A stretch of 14,259 bases of DNA from Rikenellaceae bacterium (GCA_020859745.1 JAJBVQ010000154.1:1-14259), one strand, 5' to 3'; numbered from the stretch's first letter, positions 1 to 7,245 are shown. The notes: generated by a model from the sequence alone, not told the origin. A program made the numbers and translations.

Positions 1-2
1 AT

Positions 3-323
3 GCGGAACAGCTGCCGTACGACAAGTTGATCGAAGCCATACTTTCGCTGCTGGCGCCGCAAGGCCGGTTCGCGGCGATCTTCCCCTACCGGGAGTCGGG
101 AATCTTCATCGCGAAGGCTGCGGCACGGGGTTTGTTCGTAGAGCGGATGCTGGAGGTGCACGGAGCGCCGCACAAACCGGTCAAACGGGTGGCGGCGGAG
201 TTTTCGACAACCCGGCGCAACCGGGAGGATATTGCCCGGGGGACGCTCTGCATCGAGGATGGCAAGGGGAATTTTACGGAAAACTACCGGGAACTGACGC
301 GGGAGTTCTACCTGAAGTTCTGA
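3..323 (+). CDS. trmN6: tRNA1(Val) adenine-N6-methyltransferase, 3' part only
   Basis: The frame is open from the left edge, so the start is outside the window and about 106 codons are seen. The visible part reads as the C-terminal third of a YfiC/TrmN6-type SAM-dependent methyltransferase: a helix with YDKLIEAILSLLAPQGRFAA, then the strand FAAIFPYRESG, and a C-terminal ELTREFYLKF that is typical of the family's end. Family knowledge: the enzyme methylates N6 of adenine 37 in tRNA-Val. The SAM-binding glycine loop and the NPPF catalytic motif would lie upstream and cannot be checked. Another class I N6-adenine methyltransferase of the same fold is the main alternative. A DUF4831 gene follows on the same strand after about 90 bases. 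Confidence 0.75.
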   Translation, partial: AEQLPYDKLIEAILSLLAPQGRFAAIFPYRESGIFIAKAAARGLFVERMLEVHGAPHKPVKRVAAEFSTTRRNREDIARGTLCIEDGKGNFTENYRELTREFYLKF

Positions 324-378
324 CGTGCCGCCAATGCACCGTTTCGCATCGCGGGTATCGCTTTTTCGGAAAAAAACG

Positions 379-386
379 TACATTTG
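379..386 (+). promoter_or_regulatory. candidate Bacteroidota -7 box for the DUF4831 gene
   Basis: TACATTTG matches the Bacteroidota -7 consensus TAnnTTTG exactly and lies 29 bases before the ATG at 416. No good TTTG -33 box is seen 19-21 bases upstream, so the call rests on one box only. Confidence 0.4.
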
Positions 387-415
387 GGCCTACACTGTAA
401 ACGAATATTCGGACT

Positions 416-1480
416 ATGAAAAAAACTACCTTTTATAAAGCGGCGTTCGCGGGGGCGGCCGCATGCCTGGCCGTGACGGCGATGATGCCGGCAGCGGCGC
501 AGGTCAGCGCTTTCGCACAGGGAGTCGGCTCCCGGACCATCGAAGGCTATACTCTGCCCCGGACGGTGGTGACCGTCACGATGGCGGTGGAACGGGAGGT
601 GATCCTGCGCGGGCCGTACGCCAAGTTCGCCTCGCAGTACCTCGGGATTTCGGGCGCGGCGATGAGCGACAAACAGAATTACCGCATCATCGACGCCTCG
701 CTGGGCTATTACGAGGAGCCGGACCCGGCGCAGACTTACCACCTGGACCAGCCGGTGGACGCGCAGAGCAAGGTGTTCCACTGGCTCTCCGCGGTGCCGC
801 CGCAGAAGCCGCTGCTGGCGGACGCGGAGTTCCAGGGGGCGGCGATCGGCAACAACAATCCGTTCACGGACGTGAGCCTCAATCCGCTGTACGGGACGAC
901 CACGGAGCGGAGCGGGCTGGCGGACAGCGACAGTTTCGGGGAGCTGCCGGTGAATCGCACTTCGACGGTCGAGAAAAGCACGGAACAGATGGCGGCGGAT
1001 GCGGCCAATGCGATTTTCACGCTGCGCAAGCGGCGTTTCGACCTGGTGACGGGCGAAACGGGCGAGAATGTTTTCGGGGCGGGGCTCGAAGCGGCGCTCA
1101 GGGAGATGGACCGGATCGAGTCGGAATACCTGGCGCTGTTCATCGGAAAGCGCTACACGCAGCGGATGGTGAAGACTTTCTCGGTGCTGCCGTCGGCCAA
1201 GGGGACGACGATCGTCTGCCGGTTCTCGCCGACCAAAGGGGTGGTGCCGGACACGGATCTTTCGGGGCGGCCGATCGTGATCGAAATGACGGCCGAGGCT
1301 TCGGACAACGGCCCGGCGGCCGGCGCGGGCGGTAGTTCCAAAAAGGGGACGGTGAGCGTACGTTACCGGGTGCCGGCGGTGCAGACGGTCAAGCTGGTGG
1401 ACGGCAACGACGAGCTGGCGCGGGAGCGTATCCCGGTATTCCAGCTGGGGAGCGTGACTTCGGCGCCGGTGGTGTTCTAA
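416..1480 (+). CDS. DUF4831 family secreted protein
   Basis: 354 residues. Residues 1-29 form a Sec signal peptide: MKK, a hydrophobic Ala-rich core, and a likely cleavage after PAAAQ. The mature part has the hallmarks of DUF4831: an early segment YTLPRTVVTVTMAVEREV, then RGPYAKFASQYLGI, and later MAADAANAIFTLRKRRFDLV followed by GENVFGAGLEAALREMD and EYLALFIGKR. The family is found in Bacteroidota and has no known biochemical function; the signal peptide places the protein in the periplasm or at the outer membrane. The length is normal. It is the second gene on this strand after the methyltransferase fragment, with a possible promoter between them, so co-transcription is not certain. An ATG start directly before the signal peptide is clear. 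Confidence 0.88.
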   Translation: MKKTTFYKAAFAGAAACLAVTAMMPAAAQVSAFAQGVGSRTIEGYTLPRTVVTVTMAVEREVILRGPYAKFASQYLGISGAAMSDKQNYRIIDASLGYYEEPDPAQTYHLDQPVDAQSKVFHWLSAVPPQKPLLADAEFQGAAIGNNNPFTDVSLNPLYGTTTERSGLADSDSFGELPVNRTSTVEKSTEQMAADAANAIFTLRKRRFDLVTGETGENVFGAGLEAALREMDRIESEYLALFIGKRYTQRMVKTFSVLPSAKGTTIVCRFSPTKGVVPDTDLSGRPIVIEMTAEASDNGPAAGAGGSSKKGTVSVRYRVPAVQTVKLVDGNDELARERIPVFQLGSVTSAPVVF

Positions 1481-1650
1481 ACCGGAGGGTTATTATTCAT
1501 ACCGTCATGCCGGCCGGGTACTTGTTTTCCCGGGCTGCCAGGAAAGCAAACAAAGAATTTGCAGGAAGCCGGTTCGGATATTCTTCGGGATAATTACAGC
1601 CCGATCGGAGTGCTTGGCGGCACCGTTTTCGGATGTGCTATACTCGGTTC

Positions 1651-1814
1651 GGGCCGGAGCTTGCGAGGCTGCATCGAGCGTAGCGAGAATTAACTGCGCT
1701 GCGCTTGTTTCCCTCCTCGCCGTTCGGCAATGTAAGCAAGCTTACATTGCCCTCACTGGCTTCGTCGGTTGCGGGCCTTCGCAGGACTAAGCTCCGGCCC
1801 AACCGCTATCGCGG
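1651..1814 (+). repeat. folded intergenic repeat, member L1
   Basis: A perfect 12-bp inverted repeat (GGGCCGGAGCTT at 1651-1662, AAGCTCCGGCCC at 1789-1800) closes a 150-base domain and is followed two bases later by CCGCTATCGCGG (1803-1814). Inside are TAACTGCGCTGCGCTTGTTT (1691-1710) and a perfect 11-bp hairpin (1727-1737 with 1740-1750). The same internal pieces recur in L2 (3471-3750). No ORF explains the region. It is either a structured RNA or a mobile repeat. Confidence 0.7.
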
Positions 1815-1826
1815 TGCCTTTTTTTT
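1802..1826 (+). terminator. Rho-independent terminator at the end of L1
   Basis: The hairpin ACCGC/GCGGT (1802-1806, 1811-1815) is followed by GCC and eight T. It may end a transcript made from L1 itself, or read-through from the DUF4831 gene that stops about 320 bases earlier. Confidence 0.65.
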
Positions 1827-1834
1827 ACTTTATT

Positions 1835-1977
1835 TGTCCTCGGCGCGCTCCCCCCGCGCCGGCCCGTTGGGCTCGTATTAGGGTTTGCATCACCTTAAGG
1901 GCCGTCGCAGCGACCGAGGACACCGCTGACGCGGGAACATAAGGCACAGCCCGGAAGCCCAACGGGTCTGTTTTTTT
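1835..1977 (+). repeat. folded repeat with pseudoknot-order stems and a U-tract
   Basis: Stem A pairs TGTCCTCGG (1835-1843) with CCGAGGACA (1914-1922). A hairpin GGCGCG/CGCGCC (1842-1847, 1855-1860) sits inside it. Stem B pairs GCCCGTTGGGCT (1862-1873) with AGCCCAACGGGT (1956-1967) and crosses stem A. CCGCTGACGCGG (1923-1934) follows stem A directly, as in the other folded repeats. Seven T at 1971-1977 follow stem B, like an intrinsic terminator. No ORF is supported. A small RNA gene is possible, but no convincing promoter was seen. Confidence 0.55.
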
Positions 1978-2036
1978 GAAAAAGCGGTTGTCGCCTCCAA
2001 CCCCATGTAAAATAACCGTAGTTATAATTAAATTTT

Positions 2037-2119
2037 CGCGTTAGCGGTCAGCCCGCAGCCATCCCCGGCGGAGGGCTGAAAAACTCGCGATGCTCGTTCT
2101 CGCCTCCGCTGGCTGCGGG
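2037..2119 (-). repeat. folded intergenic repeat, member A (minus strand)
   Basis: The outer stem is CCCGCAGCC (2052-2060) with GGCTGCGGG (2111-2119). The inner stem is GCGGAGG (2068-2074) with CCTCCGC (2103-2109). On the minus strand the domain is followed, after a 4-base gap, by CCGCTAACGCG (2047-2037). The loop contains ACTCGCGATGCTCGT, which appears in the opposite orientation in member C at 9723-9802. It ends 33 bases before the mqnD start and so could lie in the mqnD leader. Confidence 0.65.
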
Positions 2120-2152
2120 ACGTACAAAACGTGATAGGTAATCGTATAATTG

Positions 2153-2950
2153 ATGAAACTGCATATCTCGCCTTGTCCGAACGACACCTTCACGTTCCAC
2201 GCCATGATACATGGTTTAGTGGATACCGAGGGCATCGCGTTCGAGCCGGTGTTCGACGACATCGACGCGCTGAACGGGGCGGCCATTCAGCATCCGGGTG
2301 ACGAGGATGTGATCAAGATCAGCTATGCGGCGCTGCCGGAGGCCGCGGGTTCGTTCCGGCTGCTGGGGAGCGGGAGTGCGCTGGGGCATGGCAACGGGCC
2401 GCTGCTGGTGAGTAAACACAAAATATATCCCGACGAATTGCACGACGCCCTGATCGGCATTCCGGGCGAACTGACCACCGCCAACCGGCTGCTGTCGATC
2501 GTCTATCCGGCGGCTGGGCGAAAGAGGGTCTACCTGTTTTCGTAGATAGCTCCGGCGGTGGCCGACGGGGAGCTGGACGCGGGGGTGCTGATCCACGAAG
2601 GACGGTTTACGTACGCGGCGCAGGGGCTGCGGCTGATTGCGGACCTGGGACAAAAATGGGAGGAGCTGACGGGGTTGCCGATCCCGTTGGGAGGTATCCT
2701 GCTGAACCGGAAATACCCGGCAGAAACGGCGGAGCGGGTGGAGCGCATTATCCGGCGGAGCATCGAATATGCGCAGGCGCATCCGGAGGCGTCGGCGGGG
2801 TATGTGAAGGCGCATGCGCAGGAACTCGACCCGGAGGTGCGGCAGAAACATATCTCTTATTTCGTGAACGACTATTCGCTTTCGCTGGGCGAGGGGGGAC
2901 GCGAGGCGGTCTGTCGGCTGACGGGCCTACCGGAGGCAAGTCTATTCTAA
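2153..2950 (+). pseudogene. mqnD: 1,4-dihydroxy-6-naphthoate synthase interrupted by an in-frame TAG
   Basis: MqnD of the futalosine menaquinone pathway converts cyclic de-hypoxanthinylfutalosine to 1,4-dihydroxy-6-naphthoate. The start is ATG 2153 (MKLHISPCPNDTFTFHAMI, containing the SPCPNDTF signature of MqnA/MqnD proteins). Further family features are ISYAALPEA, GHGNGPLLVS and IPGELTTANRLL, then VYLFS. Codon 131 (2543-2545) is TAG. Reading resumes in the same frame with IAPAVADGELDAGVLIHEGR, then LTGLPIPLGGILLNRK and HISYFVNDYSLSLG, up to the TAA at 2948-2950. Apart from the TAG the protein is about 265 residues, normal for the family, with no gap or frame change. A Glu codon (GAG) at this place would be one base away. 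It is either a recent nonsense mutation, a sequence error, or a read-through codon. No mqnA, mqnB or mqnC is in the window. Confidence 0.88.
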
Positions 2951-2974
2951 AGGGTTACTCTGCCCGTGCTATTC

Positions 2975-3001
2975 AAAGGCCTTTTACACAGGGCCTTTTT
3001 T
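2975..3001 (+). terminator. Rho-independent terminator after mqnD
   Basis: AAAGGCC (2975-2981) and GGCCTTT (2992-2998) form a hairpin that ends in a run of T to 3001. It starts 25 bases after the mqnD stop codon. Confidence 0.75.
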
Positions 3002-3470
3002 CGTACCTCTCCATGCGTTGCATAGAACCTCCGCCGGGGACGACGCTTTATCGAAGTTCCGCCAGTGACACCCGTGGTTTTGGCTGCCTGTTCGGGGCAG
3101 TGACCGCCTTAACGGATAGTCCCCGAAAGTACCGGCCGCCCGGTTAAGGCGCATTTTCGTTTAACCGGAGCCAGCGGGGACTGCTTGCAGGCCTACGCCC
3201 AGGGCGCAGTAAGGCTGAAGCGATTGCGACCGCAAAGTCGCGCGGGCCGGACGCCTCCCATCGGGAGGCCCGCAATCTTAGGGTAATTACAGCCTCACGC
3301 TCGGCGCGAGCACACGCACCGGGCGACCGGCCTGACTGATATCGCGGGAACCCAACTACTCGCTCTTTCGGGTTCGGGCTGCCGCCACAGGGCGAAGCGC
3401 CGAAGGCGCTTGGCGGCAAGCCCGGCGACTCTGACGAGTCGCGCTATTCGCTCACAGCCTTATCGCGACT
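3002..3470. repeat. gene-free hairpin-rich stretch with a degenerate folded repeat
   Basis: No ORF here resembles a protein. Visible hairpins are CGCCTTAAC/GTTAAGGCG (3105-3113, 3143-3151) and GCCTCCC/GGGAGGC (3253-3259, 3263-3269), plus a GCTCG/CGAGC pair near 3299-3311 and a nested GCCGCC/GGCGGC near 3380-3417. The segment from about 3162 (AACCGG, then GCCAGCGGGG, then TGCTTGCAG) resembles the 5' side of member B at 7319. The piece CTGATATCGCGGG near 3335 resembles the 3' hairpin of the family. I read this as an eroded or mosaic copy. Confidence 0.45.
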
Positions 3471-3750
3471 CGGCCCGCAGCCAACAGAGGCCAAAACGAA
3501 CAGCGCGAGTTTTAACTGCGCTACGCTTGTTTTGGCTTCGCCTTCCTCGTGCTTGCGAGGCACCGTCAGCAAGCTGCCGTGCTCCCGCTTCGCTACTCGG
3601 TTCCTCCTTGCCGTTCGGCCATTCAGGCAAGCCTGATGGCACTTACTGGCTGCGTCGGTCAAGCCCTCCGCCCGCAGGGGCTGCGGGCCGAAAACTGACG
3701 TGGGTACCCGGCTATTAGCTCTTTGGAACTCGGCCTGACCGCTGGCGCGG
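3471..3750 (+). repeat. folded intergenic repeat, member L2
   Basis: A perfect 12-bp stem, CGGCCCGCAGCC (3471-3482) with GGCTGCGGGCCG (3679-3690), closes a 220-base domain. After 48 bases comes CCGCTGGCGCGG (3739-3750). Inside are TAACTGCGCTACGCTTGTTT (as in L1 but for one base) and two hairpins with an AA centre: 3560-3570 with 3573-3582 (imperfect) and 3618-3628 with 3631-3640 (one bulge). The flank ACTGGCTGCGTCGGT is shared with L1 apart from one base. ORFs in this stretch are by-products of high GC and do not look like proteins. Confidence 0.65.
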
Positions 3751-3849
3751 AAATATAGCTTCTCGCACACAATCTTATCGACTCTGACCAAATTAGTCGG
3801 GGCGACTGCAAAAGATATCTGTAAAAAAGAGCCGGGCGCTCGGGCGGAG

Positions 3850-4025
3850 GCTTGGAGGCACCGCACCAGACGCGCGTCCGCACGGTTGCATCCGGCGTTG
3901 CTCGGATTGATGTCCGTGGGGCCCAGATTAAACCCGTAGCCGTTCGTGCCACTGGGCGTGCCCGACCAGTAGTTACCGTTGCTCCCGACGTTCACCAGCT
4001 CGCCGCTGTTCGGGTTGCGGTAGCC
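3850..4025 (-). repeat. lectin-like C-terminal cassette R1
   Basis: On the minus strand this encodes about 60 residues from GYRNPNSGELVNVGSNGNYW through INPSN to LVRCLQ. The pattern GYR..G.L..VG..G..WS, SGTNG, NPSN, NRA, VRCLQ is that of the C-terminal end of FISUMP-type / C-type-lectin-like domains of Bacteroidota surface proteins. R1 is the most divergent copy: it has one extra codon before NRA, and ARLVRCLQ replaces the usual G-x-x-VRCLQ. No start codon, signal peptide or N-terminal domain precedes it, so it is a fragment and not a gene. Confidence 0.65.
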
Positions 4026-4100
4026 CGGGGCGGGCTTGCCTTAACGAAGCGGCCGCTGCCGTCGGATCACCGGGTGGGAAATACCCCCGCGATCCTGCCG

Positions 4101-4187
4101 ATAACTAACCGCGGAAGGGAACGGGGCCAGTGGGCCGCTGAATCCGCCTGTTCACCCTGCCCGCAGCCGTAGCCGCAGACACTCCGG
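4101..4187. repeat. cassette-associated hairpin element E1
   Basis: It starts ATAACTAACC and continues with GGGCCAGTGGGCCGCTGAAT. It ends with a hairpin CTGC/GCAG (4157-4160, 4175-4178) before ACTCCGG. It shares these blocks with E2-E4 and E6. It lies about 75 bases upstream (minus strand) of R1. This copy has the weakest hairpin and lacks the TTTATC block. Confidence 0.5.
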
Positions 4188-4223
4188 AGCCCGGCTCTGT
4201 ATGGGATTCGATGCAAAAAACAT

Positions 4224-4427
4224 TCAAAAACGGAAACGGAGCCGGGTGATAAATACTTGGAGGCACCGCACCTGAAAACCGTAGGCGCGGTTGTTCGGGC
4301 TGCTGGGATCGAGCCACGTCGAGTTGAAGTTCAAACGCAACGCATCGGTGCCGCTGACCGTCGACGACCAGCTGTACCCGTTGTTGCCGACGCTCGTCAG
4401 CGCGCCATTGGCCCTCTCGCGGTAGCC
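4224..4427 (-). repeat. lectin-like C-terminal cassette R2
   Basis: The minus-strand reading is LTAPGYRERANGALTSVG, then NNGYSWSSTVSGTDA, then WLDPSSPNNRAYGFQVRCLQ, a short tail VFITRLRFRF and a stop at 4224. The AP before GYR matches the usual approach to this domain (LPAAGYR in FISUMP proteins). It is a fragment without an N-terminal part. A clean stop just after VRCLQ suggests it preserves the true 3' end of a parent gene. Confidence 0.68.
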
Positions 4428-4525
4428 CGGGGCCGTAAGTCCGAACCCGTAAAAGCTCAGGCAGCCACTGGTTCCCGTCCCCGACCCGGAGACGATGCAA
4501 CAGGCCGGAACGGATCGTTTTAACC

Positions 4526-4613
4526 GGGCCGCCTCTGGGGAGGCGGCCCGGTGTGCTGCTGAATTTATCGTTCGCTCTGCCCGCGACTCCGCAAAAAGCG
4601 GCGGGCACTCCGG
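4526..4613. repeat. cassette-associated hairpin element E2
   Basis: A perfect hairpin GGGCCGCCT/AGGCGGCCC (about 4527-4549) replaces the ATAACTAA block of the other copies. It is followed by GCTGAATTTATCGTTCGCT and a second hairpin GCCCGC/GCGGGC (4579-4584, 4601-4606) directly before ACTCCGGA. It lies about 100 bases upstream of R2 on the minus strand. Confidence 0.55.
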
Positions 4614-4701
4614 AAGTCACGGCCGCCGTATCCGTCCCGACAAAGTTACGAAGCCGGCTCGGAATTGCCGCAGCCCCATGGAAAAAGGAACGGAACGCTT
4701 T

Positions 4702-4881
4702 GATAAATGCTTGGAGGCACCGCACCGGAAGGCCGTTGGCGCGGTTGGTCGCATTGCTGGGATTGAGGATCGTCGCGTGGAAATACAGGTAGTAGCCGTT
4801 GGTGCCACTTGCCGAACCCGACCAGACGGACCCCTCGTTGCCGACGTTCGTCAGCACGCCCGTGTTTGCGTTACGGTAGCC
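4702..4881 (-). repeat. lectin-like C-terminal cassette R3
   Basis: The minus-strand reading is GYRNANTGVLTNVGNEGSVW, then SGSASGTNGYYLYF, then ILNPSNATNRANGLPVRCLQ. A TAG stop lies in frame six codons before GYR, which shows that no functional upstream coding sequence is joined to it. The frame runs on past VRCLQ into the next unit, so the original stop has been lost. Confidence 0.66.
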
Positions 4882-4967
4882 CGGGTTCCTCAGCTAATCA
4901 AGCAGCCTGTCGGGTCGCAGCCGGGGCGGGCCGCCTGTCCGGCGAAACACCCCGCCGCACTTGGGTA

Positions 4968-5057
4968 GCTGATCCTCCTTGCGAAGGCCCAGCCGGCTGC
5001 TGAATTTATCGTTCACACTGGCCCGCACCGCCCGAGGGGCGGCGAGGGCCACTCCGG
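4968..5057. repeat. cassette-associated hairpin element E3
   Basis: The block GCTGCTGAATTTATCGTTCA is followed by a hairpin GGCCC/GGGCC (5020-5024, 5046-5050) with an inner CCGCCC/GGGCGG (5028-5033, 5037-5042), then ACTCCGGA. The arms differ from E2 and E6, yet pairing is kept. It lies upstream of R3 on the minus strand. Confidence 0.55.
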
Positions 5058-5079
5058 AAACGCCCGTTCCCTTGCTATG

Positions 5080-5277
5080 TCATATAAACAGGATGCCGAT
5101 AAATGCTTGGAGGCACCGCACCTGTAAGCCGTGGGCGCGGTTGTTCGCGTTGCTGGGATTGAGCCACGACGAGTTGAAATCCAAGAACACGCCGTTGGTC
5201 CCGCTGACCGCAGACGACCAGCTGTACCCGTTGTGGCCGACGCCACCCAGGGCGCCGTCCGGATACCAGCGGTAGCC
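5080..5277 (-). repeat. lectin-like C-terminal cassette R4
   Basis: The minus-strand reading is GYRWYPDGALGGVGHNGYSW, then SSAVSGTNGVFLDF, then WLNPSNANNRAHGLQVRCLQ, followed by AFIGILFI and a stop at 5080. The frame is open upstream to about 5394, but that part (through element E4) has no lectin-like content and does not resemble a protein. R4 and R2 are the closest pair in the tandem set. Confidence 0.68.
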
Positions 5278-5347
5278 CGGAACCCGGCCTGAACAGCAGC
5301 CGCTCGTTGTGCCGCCCGGCAAAGGCGTTGCCGGACAGCGAGGCAGC

Positions 5348-5439
5348 ATAACTAATCCCACCAGGAGGGACCAGTGGGCCGCTGAATTTATCATCCACGC
5401 TGCCGGACAGCCCGGTCAGGGACCGCCCGGCACTCCGGG
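5348..5439. repeat. cassette-associated hairpin element E4
   Basis: ATAACTAATCCC is followed by CCAGTGGGCCGCTGAATTTA and a hairpin GCCG/CGGC (5402-5405, 5428-5431) with an inner CGGTC/GACCG (5413-5417, 5421-5425), then CACTCCGG. It is the last copy of the tandem set and lies only 20 bases from the folP stop codon, so it may sit in the 3' end of the folP transcript. Confidence 0.55.
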
Positions 5440-5459
5440 ACACACATCCTGTTGGGTTG

Positions 5460-6320
5460 TTACTTCCGCGTATAGGCCCGGAACAGCCGCACGGTTTCGA
5501 CGGCCTCGCGCACATCGTGCACCCGCAGGATCGCCGCCCCCTGCCGCAGCGCTTCCCAGTTGAGCACCGACGTGCCGTTGAGTGCCTCGGCGGGGGTGAT
5601 CCCCAGCGTGCGCCATATGAGGCCCTTGCGCGACAGGCCCGCCAGCACCGGCAAGCCGAACACGGAGAGTTCGTCCATCCGGCCCAGCAGCTCGAAATTC
5701 TGCGCCGCGGTCTTGGCGAAGCCGAAGCCGGGGTCGAGGATCAAGTCTTTGATCCCCGCCGCCCGCGCCTGCGCAATCTTCTGCACGAAATAGCGGAGCA
5801 CGTCGCCCGTCACGCCTCCCGCCTCTTCCGGATAGTCGGCCAGCGAGTTCATGGTTTGCGGCGTACCGCGCATGTGCATCGCGATATAGGGCAATCCGAG
5901 CCGTCCCACGACCGGCATCATGGCGGGGTCGAGCCCCCCCGCCGAAATATCGTTCACGACAAAGGCCCCGAACCGTTCGTAAAGCCGTTCGACGACCGCG
6001 GCCCGGAAGGTGTCGACCGAAATGGGAAAATCGGCTCCCGCCGCCTCGCGCACGACGCGGAACCCGTTTTCGAGTCGCCGCAGCTCTTCGTCCGCGGGAA
6101 CGTCCCCGGCCCCCGGTCGTGACGAATACCCGCCGAGGTCGACCATAGCCGCCCCGTCCCGCACTGCGGTCTCCACGGCGGCGACGATCTGGGCATCGCT
6201 CTGCCTGCGGCTCCCGGCAAAGAACGAATCGGGGGTCACGTTCACAATAGCCATGACCCGCTGGCTGCCGGGCCCGACGGCCAGCAACCGGCCGCCTATA
6301 TCGATCTCTTTCGTTTCCAT
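5460..6320 (-). CDS. folP: dihydropteroate synthase
   Basis: 286 residues, full length. FolP joins 6-hydroxymethyl-7,8-dihydropterin diphosphate to p-aminobenzoate to give dihydropteroate in folate synthesis, and is the sulfonamide target. All signature blocks are present: NVTPDSF (27-33), DLGGYSSRPGA (61-71), SVDT (101-104), NDISAG (123-128), MHMRGTPQTM (149-158), DPGFGFAKT (196-204), GLSRKG (228-233) and RVHDV (266-270). Start ATG at 6320. The DUF2807 gene ends 60 bases upstream on the same strand, so the two may be co-transcribed, though no functional link is known. Downstream lies the lectin-like cassette array, without a clear terminator between them. Confidence 0.97.
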   Translation of the reverse strand: METKEIDIGGRLLAVGPGSQRVMAIVNVTPDSFFAGSRRQSDAQIVAAVETAVRDGAAMVDLGGYSSRPGAGDVPADEELRRLENGFRVVREAAGADFPISVDTFRAAVVERLYERFGAFVVNDISAGGLDPAMMPVVGRLGLPYIAMHMRGTPQTMNSLADYPEEAGGVTGDVLRYFVQKIAQARAAGIKDLILDPGFGFAKTAAQNFELLGRMDELSVFGLPVLAGLSRKGLIWRTLGITPAEALNGTSVLNWEALRQGAAILRVHDVREAVETVRLFRAYTRK

Positions 6321-6380
6321 CCTGTCAAAAGAAAGGCGGACGCCCCCGCCCGCCCCATATATTATCCTTACTTAAAAATG

Positions 6381-7214
6381 TCAGTCGATCCGTTTCACGC
6401 CTTTGCCGGTGACCAGCCCCGCACCCTTGTAGCGGAACGAGCCCATGGTGCTGACTTCGGCTTTGCCGCCGCCGATCACGTTGGCCCGCACCTTGGCTAA
6501 TCCGGACACTTTGGCGTTCACGGTGCCGATGTCGAAGTTCTCGAGGTTGGCCGACGAGGTGCCGCTCACGTCCAACACGGCTTCCTCGGCGCCGCCGGTC
6601 AGGGTCAGCCCCGCGAGGCCGGAAACGGTGAACAGGGCCGTGCCGGCCTTGATCTCGCCGTTCACCTTGGAGGAGCCGCTCTGGATCAGTTCGGCTTTGC
6701 CCTGCGCCGTCAGTTTGGCGTCGCTGAGGTCGGAGTTGCCGGAAACCTCGATGTTGAGGGTCTGCGCCGAAGCCTCCAGCAGGTTGACGGAGGCGTTCCC
6801 GGAGGTGAGGATGCGCAGGTCGCCCCGGGTGGAGCAGATGCCGGTGCAAACGAGGTTGCTGGCCCCGGTCACGTTCAGGTATTTCAGCTCGCTGACGGTC
6901 ACCCACGCCTGCGGCTTTTTCTTGCTCCCGGTGAAGTATTTGCTCATGTCGTCCTTGAAGGCGATCCGCACGTAGCCCTCTTCGGTGTATTCGAAGACGA
7001 GCTTGTCCTCCAGCTCTTTCAGGACTTCGACTTTGGCCCCGACGGTGCGCGAACCGCCGTCGGCCTGCGCCAGCTGCACGTCGAATGCCCCGGAGACGAT
7101 CACTCCGTTGATGGCCTTGTCCGCGTATTTTTCGATTACCGCGGTAGTCCCCTGCGCGGCGGCCGGAAGCAGCGCGGCCACGGCGCACAAGGCCAGTAAA
7201 ATCAACTTTTTCAT
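6381..7214 (-). CDS. secreted DUF2807 (putative auto-transporter adhesin head GIN domain) protein
   Basis: 277 residues. Residues 1-21 form a Sec signal peptide ending PAAAQ. The rest is rich in short repeats of beta-strand type with Gly, Ser, Asn and Val at turns, such as VTGASNLVCTG, ILTSGNASVNLLEAS, IEVSGNSDLSDAKLTAQGKA and LDVSGTSSANLENFD. This is typical of the beta-helical DUF2807 (PF10988) fold. The opening IEKYADKAINGVIVSGAFDV is the usual N-terminal segment of these proteins. The family is common in Bacteroidota, exported, and without a proven function. The end STMGSFRYKGAGLVTGKGVKRID is complete. A -7 promoter box lies upstream. Confidence 0.88.
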   Translation of the reverse strand: MKKLILLALCAVAALLPAAAQGTTAVIEKYADKAINGVIVSGAFDVQLAQADGGSRTVGAKVEVLKELEDKLVFEYTEEGYVRIAFKDDMSKYFTGSKKKPQAWVTVSELKYLNVTGASNLVCTGICSTRGDLRILTSGNASVNLLEASAQTLNIEVSGNSDLSDAKLTAQGKAELIQSGSSKVNGEIKAGTALFTVSGLAGLTLTGGAEEAVLDVSGTSSANLENFDIGTVNAKVSGLAKVRANVIGGGKAEVSTMGSFRYKGAGLVTGKGVKRID

Positions 7215-7245
7215 CTGTGGTTCCCTGTTTTTGTTTAACTTTGTC

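Noticed and set aside
463..1335. Second ORF overlapping the DUF4831 gene in another frame
   Set aside because: It is Gly/Arg/Asp-rich with no domain or signal peptide, as expected from a shadow frame of GC-rich coding DNA.
2543..2545. Selenocysteine or pyrrolysine recoding at the mqnD stop
   Set aside because: The codon is TAG, not TGA, so selenocysteine is excluded. Pyrrolysine is not expected in Bacteroidota and no pyl gene is seen. Mutation or sequence error is simpler.
3850..5440. Integron-like cassette array with attC sites
   Set aside because: The hairpin elements lie 5' of the coding fragments on the reading strand, no clear GTTRRRY/RYYYAAC core pair was found, and no tyrosine recombinase gene is in the window.
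4105..5515. Long minus-strand ORFs across the cassette array as real genes
   Set aside because: Only the GYR-to-VRCLQ part reads as protein. Upstream parts run through the hairpin elements in changing frames, with in-frame stops before GYR in R3 and R6, and without start or signal peptide.
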